14,618 bases of DNA from positions 1 to 14,618 of the forward strand of contig DHMW01000063.1 in assembly GCA_002405995.1 (NCBI GenBank). The letters run 5' to 3'. Within the stretch, counting starts at the first letter, position 1. Every line of letters starts with the position of its first letter. The translations under genes were made by a program, and so were the position numbers. The stretch is from Oscillospiraceae bacterium UBA4632. Lineage in GTDB: Bacteria; Bacillota; Clostridia; Oscillospirales; Oscillospiraceae. Below, piece by piece: positions 5,472 to 11,464 of this stretch. The notes under the pieces were generated by a model. The model saw only the letters and a program-made list of their open reading frames with translations, ran no database searches and was not told where the DNA came from.

Positions 5472-6380
5472 ATGCTTCTCATCACGCAGACCGCCCTGGA
5501 GCTGGGCTTCCTCTACGCGCTGGTCGCGATGGCTCTGTTTCTGAGCTACCGCATCCTCGACATCGCCGACCTGACGACCGACGGCTGCTTCGTCCTCGGC
5601 GCAGCCGTGTCCGTCACGGTAACGGCTGCGGGTCATCCGATCCTCGCCGTGTTCGCCGCGATGCTCGCGGGCGCGTGCGCGGGCTTTGTCACCGCGTTTT
5701 TGCAGACGAAGCTCGGCGTGCCGTCGATCCTCGCCGGCATCGTCACAAACACGGGGCTCTATACCGTCAACCTCATGGCGATGGGCTGGAAATCAAACCA
5801 GAGCCTGCTCGGCAGCGAGACGATCTTCACACTGCTGCGCGAGACCGGCATCGGCGGCGAGTGGTACGAGCTGCTGCTCGCCGCGGCGATCACCGTGCTC
5901 GCCGGCGTGCTGCTGCTGCTCTTTCTCGGCACGCGGTTGGGGCTTTCCATCCGCGCCACGGGCGATAACCCCGACATGGTGCGCGCCTCGTCGCTCAACC
6001 CCGCCTTTACCGTCACGGTGGGGCTGTGCCTTGCCAATATGCTCACGGCGCTCTCCGGCGCGGTCGTCGGCCAGTATCAGAAGACCGTGGACATCAACTC
6101 CGGCACGGGCATCGTCGTCATCGGGCTTGCCTGCCTGATCATCGGCGAAACGCTGCTTGGCCGCAGGACGGTCAGGAAGGGCGTTCTCGCCGTGATCCTC
6201 GGCTCGATCGTCTACCGCTTTCTTTACGCCGTCATCTTCTACACAAAGATCGTGCCGGTAGAGTGCCTGAAGCTGCTCACCGCCATCATCGTGGCGCTCG
6301 CCATCGCTGCGCCGGGTATCCGGAAGTGGGCGGCATTCCAGAAGCGCAGAATGGCGGCCAGGCAGAAGGGAGGCGCGTAA
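5472..6380 (+). CDS. trpY: ABC transporter permease (TrpY type)
   Basis: A 302-residue integral membrane permease with about eight hydrophobic segments, of the branched-chain/sugar-type (BPD_transp_2) fold. Diagnostic stretches are SYRILDIADLTTDGCFVLGA (about 25-44), with the acidic turn typical of this family, GLSIRATGDNPDMVRASSLN (about 157-176), which is the cytoplasmic loop that docks on the ATPase, and IVVIGLACLIIGETLLG (214-230). The basic C-terminal tail stays in the cytoplasm. It forms the channel through which the lipoprotein delivers its ligand. AAGGAG lies nine bases before the ATG. Its stop is one base from the ATPase start, so translation is probably coupled. Confidence 0.92.
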   Translation: MLLITQTALELGFLYALVAMALFLSYRILDIADLTTDGCFVLGAAVSVTVTAAGHPILAVFAAMLAGACAGFVTAFLQTKLGVPSILAGIVTNTGLYTVNLMAMGWKSNQSLLGSETIFTLLRETGIGGEWYELLLAAAITVLAGVLLLLFLGTRLGLSIRATGDNPDMVRASSLNPAFTVTVGLCLANMLTALSGAVVGQYQKTVDINSGTGIVVIGLACLIIGETLLGRRTVRKGVLAVILGSIVYRFLYAVIFYTKIVPVECLKLLTAIIVALAIAAPGIRKWAAFQKRRMAARQKGGA

Positions 6381-6381
6381 C

Positions 6382-7179
6382 ATGCTGGACATTCAGGGCA
6401 TTTCCAAAACATTCAACCCCGGCACCGTGAACGAAAAGAAGGCGCTGTCCTCTCTCTCGCTGCACCTTGACGAGGGCGACTTCGTCACGATCGTCGGCTC
6501 GAACGGCGCAGGCAAGTCAACGCTGTTCAACGCCATCGCAGGCAGCTTTTATGTCGATGAGGGCAGCATCACGCTTGCGGGCAGGGACATCACCTTCATG
6601 CCCGAGCACGAGCGCTCCCGCCGCATCGGGCGGCTTTTTCAGGATCCGCTGCGCGGCACCGCGCCGGGCATGACCATCGAAGAAAACCTTGCGCTCGCGT
6701 ACCTGCGCGCGGCGCACGGCAACCCCTTCAGCCGCATCAGCAAGCAGGACAAGGAATTTTTCGCCGGGCAGCTCAGGCAGCTCGGCATGGGCCTCGAGGA
6801 CCGCATGAAGCAGCCCGTCGGCCTGCTCTCCGGCGGCCAGCGCCAGGCGCTCACGCTGCTGATGGCGACCATGGTGCCGCCGCAGCTGCTGCTGCTCGAC
6901 GAGCACACCGCGGCGCTCGACCCCGCGACGGCAGAAAAGGTGCTGGACCTCACACGCCGCGCGGTGGCAGAGAGCCATATCACCTGCCTGATGGTCACGC
7001 ACAACATGACGCAGGCGCTCGCGCTGGGAAACCGCACGCTGATGATGTCGGACGGGCGCATCGTGCTCGACGTCTCCGGCAGCGAGCGCGGCGGCATGAC
7101 GGTGGACGATCTCATCGAGCGCTTCCGCGCAGGCGCGGGCCATGCGCTGGACAACGACCGCATCCTGCTGTCGGAATAG
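6382..7179 (+). CDS. trpZ: ABC transporter ATP-binding protein (TrpZ type)
   Basis: A 265-residue ATPase with every ABC motif intact. Walker A is GSNGAGKST (39-47), the Q-loop is Q87 in RLFQDPL, the signature is LSGGQ (149-153), Walker B is LLLLDEH (169-175), with D173 and catalytic E174, and the H-loop is H207 in MVTHNM. DEHTAALDP follows the common amino-acid importer form. It powers import through the TrpY-type permease; one copy of each gene implies a homodimeric ATPase and permease. GGGAGG (6368-6373) sits inside the end of the permease gene. It is the last gene of the T-box operon and is followed by a terminator. Confidence 0.95.
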   Translation: MLDIQGISKTFNPGTVNEKKALSSLSLHLDEGDFVTIVGSNGAGKSTLFNAIAGSFYVDEGSITLAGRDITFMPEHERSRRIGRLFQDPLRGTAPGMTIEENLALAYLRAAHGNPFSRISKQDKEFFAGQLRQLGMGLEDRMKQPVGLLSGGQRQALTLLMATMVPPQLLLLDEHTAALDPATAEKVLDLTRRAVAESHITCLMVTHNMTQALALGNRTLMMSDGRIVLDVSGSERGGMTVDDLIERFRAGAGHALDNDRILLSE

Positions 7180-7192
7180 CCTCGTTTTTTGC

Positions 7193-7230
7193 ACAAATGC
7201 TGCGGCAGCGCCGCAGCATTTGTCATTTTC
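7193..7230 (+). terminator. Terminator of the trpXYZ operon
   Basis: ACAAATGCTGCGGC (7193-7206), loop AGC, GCCGCAGCATTTGT (7210-7223): a perfect 14-bp stem followed by CATTTTC. The T-run is short, but the stem is very stable. A T6 run on the 5' side (7185-7190) reads as A6 on the minus strand, so it gives no minus-strand U-tract before the stem. Confidence 0.75.
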
Positions 7231-7257
7231 TCGTGCATTCCGCCCTCCCCTGCCAGG

Positions 7258-7286
7258 TTGAACTGCGGCGCGATCCATGCTATACT
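7258..7286 (+). promoter_or_regulatory. Promoter of the ThrE-type exporter gene
   Basis: TTGAAC (7258-7263), 17 bases, TATACT (7281-7286), with TGC before the -10 making it extended. About 65 bases of 5' leader follow before the ATG. No riboswitch-like structure was recognised in this leader. Confidence 0.78.
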
Positions 7287-7356
7287 GCCTTGCGGAAATT
7301 TACGCCGCCGTGACGATGGCGGAAACCGTCCGAGCAGCGGAAGGGGTGCCATTTTG

Positions 7357-8577
7357 ATGGATTACTATCTGCTCACCGACCTTGCCGCGCAGATCGGCTA
7401 CGAGCTTGCCAAAAGCGGTGCGGAGACCTTCCGCATCGAGGAGACGATGCAGCGCGTGCTGGGCGCTTACGGCATCGAGTGCCAGGCGTTTGCCATTCCC
7501 AACTGCGTGATGGTCAGCCTGGAGGCTGCCAACGGCAAGCCCCTGATGATCATGAAGCGCGTGGGCTTCCACGGGAACGATCTGGAGTCCGTGGAACGGC
7601 TCAACGCGCTCTCGCGCCGCATCTGCGCCGAAACGCCGGACGTGGAGACCGCCGCGCAGTGGCTCAAGCAGACGCTGGCCGCCCGCCGCCGCTACGCCGT
7701 GCCGGTCTACTACCTCGGCAATTTTCTCGCTGCGGCGGGCTTTTGCCCGGTCTTTGGCGGCACGCTGCCCGACTGCCTGTGGGCGGGGCTTCTGGGGCTT
7801 GTGATCGGCTTTGTCACGCGGCAGGCGGACAGGCTGGAGACCAACCCCTTCTTCAGCACCATTGCCGCCGCGTTTTTCATGGCGGTCGGCGCCTACAGCG
7901 CCGCGGGGCTGCGCCTGCTGGACAACGCGGACGCTGTGATCATCGGCTCGCTGATGATCCTTGTGCCGGGGCTGCTCATCACCAACTCCATGCGCGATAT
8001 CATCTACGGCGACACGAACTCCGGCATCAACCGCGTGGTCCAGGTGCTGCTCTCGGCGCTCGCCATCGCCATGGGCACGGCGGCGGCGTGGCACGTCACC
8101 GCGCCCGTATACGGGCTGATCGGGACGGCGGCAGACATCGATTATCCCTTCTGGATGCAGGGCATTGCCGTATACGCCGCCTGCGCGGGCTTTTTTATTC
8201 TTTTCAACGTGCACGGCCGCGGGAGCCTGCTCTGCGCCGCGGGCGGAATGCTCACCTGGCTCGTCTACCTTTTCTGCCGCCAGCTCGGCTGCGGGCTGTT
8301 CGCGATGAACTTCTTCGCCTCCGTCTTTGCCGCCGTCTACGCCGAGGCGCTGGCGCGCTCGCGCAAATACCCCGTCACGTCGTACCTCGTCATCTCCATC
8401 GTGCCGCTGCTGCCGGGCGCGGGCATTTACTACACGATGTCGCTGGCGCTGGACGGCAGCATGCAGCAGGCGCTGCACAAGGGCATCGAAACCGCCGGCG
8501 TCGCCGGCAGCATTGCCGCGGCGATCCTGCTGGTGTCCACGCTGTTCCGCCTTGTCACGCTGCGGCGCAGAAAATGA
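7357..8577 (+). CDS. Fused ThrE-family threonine/serine exporter
   Basis: A 406-residue inner-membrane protein. The N-terminal cytoplasmic part begins LAAQIGYELAKSGAETFRIEE, and the SGAET (20-24), R26 and E28 pattern is the hallmark of the ThrE/YjjP domain. Residues about 115-265 are the first membrane lobe (five spans, including VPGLLITNSMRDIIYGD). Residues about 270-400 are the second lobe, the ThrE_2/YjjB part, with PVTSYLVISIVPLLPGAGIYY. Many Firmicutes encode the two parts as separate genes; here they form one chain, as in Corynebacterium ThrE. Export of threonine/serine is the usual annotation, but YjjP/YjjB in E. coli has been linked to succinate, so the substrate is uncertain. The ATG at 7357 is preferred because GGAAGGGG lies ten bases upstream and the protein there matches the family start. 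It is a stand-alone gene with its own promoter and terminator. Confidence 0.9.
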   Translation: MDYYLLTDLAAQIGYELAKSGAETFRIEETMQRVLGAYGIECQAFAIPNCVMVSLEAANGKPLMIMKRVGFHGNDLESVERLNALSRRICAETPDVETAAQWLKQTLAARRRYAVPVYYLGNFLAAAGFCPVFGGTLPDCLWAGLLGLVIGFVTRQADRLETNPFFSTIAAAFFMAVGAYSAAGLRLLDNADAVIIGSLMILVPGLLITNSMRDIIYGDTNSGINRVVQVLLSALAIAMGTAAAWHVTAPVYGLIGTAADIDYPFWMQGIAVYAACAGFFILFNVHGRGSLLCAAGGMLTWLVYLFCRQLGCGLFAMNFFASVFAAVYAEALARSRKYPVTSYLVISIVPLLPGAGIYYTMSLALDGSMQQALHKGIETAGVAGSIAAAILLVSTLFRLVTLRRRK

Positions 8578-8603
8578 AAAGGGCGTGTATACGCCGCTCT
8601 CAT

Positions 8604-8633
8604 AAAAGGCTGCGGCTGCGCCGCAGCCTTTTT
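8604..8633 (+). terminator. Terminator of the ThrE-type gene
   Basis: AAAAGGCTGCGGC (8604-8616), loop TGC, GCCGCAGCCTTTT (8620-8632), with T5 at the end (8629-8633). A smaller hairpin GGCGT-GTAT-ACGCC (8582-8595) starts five bases after the ThrE stop. Together they form a tandem arrest. Confidence 0.88.
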
Positions 8634-8646
8634 GTCTACTTGCACA

Positions 8647-8672
8647 AAATATCTGCGTTTACAAATATCTGC
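8647..8672. repeat. Direct repeat upstream of the regulator promoter
   Basis: AAATATCTGC occurs at 8647-8656 and again at 8663-8672. The start-to-start distance is 16 bases, and the second copy ends directly before the -35 hexamer. The AT-rich repeat stands out from the GC-rich surroundings. It is a candidate binding site for the operon's own small regulator or for an activator. Confidence 0.5.
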
Positions 8673-8700
8673 TTGCTTTCCGTGCATCCGCCGCTATAAT
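8673..8700 (+). promoter_or_regulatory. Promoter of the HTH-MMPL-GLUG operon
   Basis: -10 TATAAT (8695-8700) is perfect. TTGCTT (8673-8678) is a moderate -35 with a 16-base spacer. The start codon of the regulator is 28 bases after the -10, giving a short leader with AAGGAGG. Confidence 0.75.
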
Positions 8701-8727
8701 AGAAGCAGCTTACAAGGAGGTGCGCCA

Positions 8728-9021
8728 ATGCACATTTGCTATAACAATCTCTTCAAGCTCCTGATCGACAGGGGCTGGAGCAAGACGGAATTCGCCCACG
8801 AGGTCGGCATCAGCTCGAACACGCTGGCGAAGCTGTCGAAAAACGAATTTGTCTCGCTGGAGGTCCTGGTGCGGATCTGCCGCAGGCTGGACTGTACGCT
8901 CAGCGACGTGGCGCAGATCCTGCCGCCCGACCAGGCCGCGCCTGTCCGCGGCGGCTTCAAGCGCGTGAAGGGACTCCGGCCCCGCATAGCGGAGGGAGGC
9001 GGCGCAGCGCATCATGAATAA
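8728..9021 (+). CDS. Small Cro/C1-type HTH regulator (HTH_26-like)
   Basis: A 97-residue protein. Residues 1-66 form a compact five-helix Cro/C1-type DNA-binding domain, with YNNLFKLLIDRGWSKTEFA, then recognition-helix region ISSNTLAKLSKN, then SLEVLVRICRRLDCTLSDVAQ. This is the pattern of the small YozG/HTH_26-type regulators. Residues about 67-97 (PPDQAAPVRGG onward) are a basic, glycine-rich tail not usual for the family. AAGGAGG is seven bases before the ATG. The gene leads the operon, and its stop overlaps the start of the MMPL gene by eight bases. Autoregulation through the direct repeat upstream is a reasonable guess. No sensor domain is present, so any signal must come through a partner or the level of the protein itself. 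Confidence 0.88.
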   Translation: MHICYNNLFKLLIDRGWSKTEFAHEVGISSNTLAKLSKNEFVSLEVLVRICRRLDCTLSDVAQILPPDQAAPVRGGFKRVKGLRPRIAEGGGAAHHE

Positions 9022-11464
9022 CACGGCAGCGCAAACCGGCAGCACCTTCATGGAAAAGGTCTCCACCTTCATTGTGGACAAGCGGAACCTCATCTTTCTG
9101 CTGACGATCATCCTGCTGGTCTTTTCCGCCTTTTCCCGCAGCTGGGTCGAGGTGGAAAACGACCTGACGTTTTACCTGCCGGACGATTCCGAGACCAAGC
9201 AGGGCCTCACCGTCATGGACGAGCAGTTCGTCACCTACGGCACCGCCGAGGTGATGGTGGCGAACATCACGCCCGACCAGGCCGCGGCGCTCGCGCCGCG
9301 GATCAGGGAGGTCAAGGGCGTGCAGAGCGTGGATTACGACGAGACGGCGGCGCACTACAACGACCTCTCCGCGCTTTACTCCGTCACCTTCGCCTACAGC
9401 GAGGACGACGATGCCTGCCTCACCTCGCTCGATGCGGTCAAGGCGCTGCTTGCGGACCGCGACCTCTACATCAAGACCGACCTCGGCAACACCCAGCAGG
9501 AGACCATAGACCATGAGATCAGCGTCATCATGGTCTATGTCGCCATCGTCATCGTGCTTGTGCTGCTGTTCACGTCCGAGACCTACGGCGAGGTGCCGGT
9601 GCTGATCCTGACGTTTGTCGTGGCGCTGGTGCTCAATCAGGGCACGAACTTCCTGATGGGCAAGATCTCGTTCATCTCGAACTCCGTGACGAGCATTTTG
9701 CAGCTGGCGCTGTCGATCGACTATGCCATCATCTTCTGCAACCGCTTCAAGGAGGAGCACAAGCTCCTGCCCCTGCGCGAGGCGGTCATCGTCTCGCTGA
9801 GCAAGTCCATCCCCGAGATCGGCGCAAGCAGCCTGACGACCGTGGGCGGGCTTGTGGCGATGCTCTTTATGCAGTTCAAGCTGGGGCCTGATATGGCGCT
9901 GTGCCTGATCAAGTCCATCCTGTTTGCGCTGCTGTCGGCGTTCGTGGTGATGCCGGGGCTCCTGATGCTCTTCGGCCCGCTGATCGACCGCACGCAGCAC
10001 CGCAGCTTCGTGCCCAGGATCCCGTTCGTCGGCAGGTTCGACTATGCTACGCGGCACGTCGTCCCGATCCTGTTCGTGGCGCTTGCGGTCATCGGCTTCC
10101 GGCTCTCATCCGCCTGCCCCTACGCCTACGGCTACGGTCCGCTGACCACGCCCAAGCTCAACGACACGCAGATCGCCGAGCAGATGATCGAAAGCACCTT
10201 CACCTCGAGCAATATGCTCGCGCTGATCGTTCCCGCGGGCGACTACGACAAGGAGGCCGCCATCCTCAGCGAGCTGGAGCAGTACGACGAGGTAGACCAC
10301 ACGATGGGGCTTTCCAACATTGAGGCGCTCGACGGCTATATGCTGGCCGACAAGCTGACGCCGCGCCAGTTTGCCGAGCTTGCAGGGCTTGACTACGAGG
10401 CGGCGCAGGTCATCTACGCCGCCTATGCCGCCCGGCAGTCCGACTACGGGCAGCTGGTGGGTAACCTCTCATCCTATAAGGTCCCGCTGCTGGATATGTT
10501 TCTCTTCGTCTGCGAGCAGGTGGATTCCGGCCTGGTCACGCTCAGCAGCGACCAGACGCAGCTGCTCCAGGACGCCGAGGTGCAGATGAAGAGCGCCCAG
10601 GCGCAGCTGCGCGGCGAGGAATACGACCGCATGCTCGTTTATCTCACGCTGCCGGAAAGCGGCGATGAGACCTACGCCTTCACCGACAAGATCCTTGAGA
10701 TCGCGCAGCGCCAGTACCCCGACGGGAAGGTCTATCTTGCCGGCAACTCGACCAACGAGTATGACTTTGAAAAATCCTTCGCCGTGGACAACAAGGTCGT
10801 GAGCATCGTCTCGATCCTGATCGTCATGCTCGTGCTGCTGTTCACGTTCAATTCCGCCGGTATGCCGGTGCTGCTGATCCTCGTCATCCAGGGCTGCATC
10901 TGGCTCAACTTCTCCATCCCCACGATCACGGGCAAATATGTCTTTTTCCTGGGATATCTGATCGTCTCCTCCATCCAGATGGGCGCGAACATCGACTACG
11001 CCATCGTCATCGCCAGCCGCTATCAGGAGCTGAAGGCAAAGCTGCCGCACCGCGACGCCATCGTCGAAACGCTGAACTTTGCCTTCCCCACGATCATCAC
11101 CTCGGGCGCGATCATGTCGATCTGCGGTTTTCTGATCGGCAGCATGACGTCCGAGGCGGTCATCGCCTGTATCGGCGAGAGTCTCGGCCGCGGCACGGTC
11201 ATCTCCATCATCATGGTCATGTTTGCCCTGCCGCAGATCCTGCTCATCGGCAGCGGCATCATCGATAAGACCTCGTTCTCCGTACCGTCGATGATGGAGC
11301 ACAGGAGCGCGCACGGAAGGATCGCGGTCAACGGCATGGTGCACGGCACCATCAACGGCACGGTGCGCGGCATAATGCGCGCGACCGTGGAGGGCGATAT
11401 CGACCTGAATCTTGTTTCAGGCTCTGTCAACGAAGAAAGCGAGGCGGCGGACGATGACGAATAG
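9014..11464 (+). CDS. MMPL/RND-family transporter with repeat tail
   Basis: An 816-residue membrane transporter made of two homologous lobes. Each lobe has one N-terminal span, a large extracytoplasmic loop (roughly 40-165 and 370-590) and a bundle of five spans. The conserved proton-relay region of span 4 is LSIDYAIIFCNRF (D236, Y237) in the first lobe and ANIDYAIVIASRY (D661, Y662) in the second, so both lobes keep the D-Y pair expected for proton-driven MMPL exporters. Such proteins move lipids, peptides or other hydrophobic molecules outward. Residues 769-816 are an unusual cytoplasmic tail with four-residue glycine-paced repeats, then an acidic end. The start at 9014 overlaps the regulator stop; GGAGGGAGG (8991-8999) is 14 bases away, which is long and fits coupled translation. 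A second ATG at 9050 has no RBS. The next gene overlaps its end by 11 bases. Confidence 0.93.
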   Translation: MNNTAAQTGSTFMEKVSTFIVDKRNLIFLLTIILLVFSAFSRSWVEVENDLTFYLPDDSETKQGLTVMDEQFVTYGTAEVMVANITPDQAAALAPRIREVKGVQSVDYDETAAHYNDLSALYSVTFAYSEDDDACLTSLDAVKALLADRDLYIKTDLGNTQQETIDHEISVIMVYVAIVIVLVLLFTSETYGEVPVLILTFVVALVLNQGTNFLMGKISFISNSVTSILQLALSIDYAIIFCNRFKEEHKLLPLREAVIVSLSKSIPEIGASSLTTVGGLVAMLFMQFKLGPDMALCLIKSILFALLSAFVVMPGLLMLFGPLIDRTQHRSFVPRIPFVGRFDYATRHVVPILFVALAVIGFRLSSACPYAYGYGPLTTPKLNDTQIAEQMIESTFTSSNMLALIVPAGDYDKEAAILSELEQYDEVDHTMGLSNIEALDGYMLADKLTPRQFAELAGLDYEAAQVIYAAYAARQSDYGQLVGNLSSYKVPLLDMFLFVCEQVDSGLVTLSSDQTQLLQDAEVQMKSAQAQLRGEEYDRMLVYLTLPESGDETYAFTDKILEIAQRQYPDGKVYLAGNSTNEYDFEKSFAVDNKVVSIVSILIVMLVLLFTFNSAGMPVLLILVIQGCIWLNFSIPTITGKYVFFLGYLIVSSIQMGANIDYAIVIASRYQELKAKLPHRDAIVETLNFAFPTIITSGAIMSICGFLIGSMTSEAVIACIGESLGRGTVISIIMVMFALPQILLIGSGIIDKTSFSVPSMMEHRSAHGRIAVNGMVHGTINGTVRGIMRATVEGDIDLNLVSGSVNEESEAADDDE
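11333..11404 (+). repeat. Four-residue repeat at the MMPL C-terminus
   Basis: Codons 774-797 read as tetrads GMVH, GTIN, GTVR, GIMR, ATVE, GDID. Glycine (once alanine) opens each unit, and a hydrophobic residue holds position three. This spacing resembles short right-handed beta-helix or bactofilin-like turns. It lies in the cytoplasm after the last span. Confidence 0.7.

Noticed and set aside
7189..7356. In-frame 5' extension of the ThrE-type gene
   Set aside because: It crosses the trpXYZ terminator and the gene's own promoter; the family match begins at 7357.
7300..8478. A 392-codon open frame on the minus strand
   Set aside because: Antisense shadow of the ThrE-type gene; composition rich in His, Arg, Ala and Gln with no hydrophobic or domain pattern.
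394..8648. The 9-mer TTGCACAAA at 394-402 (minus), 7189-7197 and 8640-8648
   Set aside because: Three intergenic copies without constant distance or orientation to promoters; one lies in a terminator stem. Too little to call a regulatory site.
8957..10057. A 366-codon open frame on the minus strand
   Set aside because: Antisense to the MMPL gene; low-complexity His/Arg/Asp/Gln content typical of reverse reading of a membrane protein gene.
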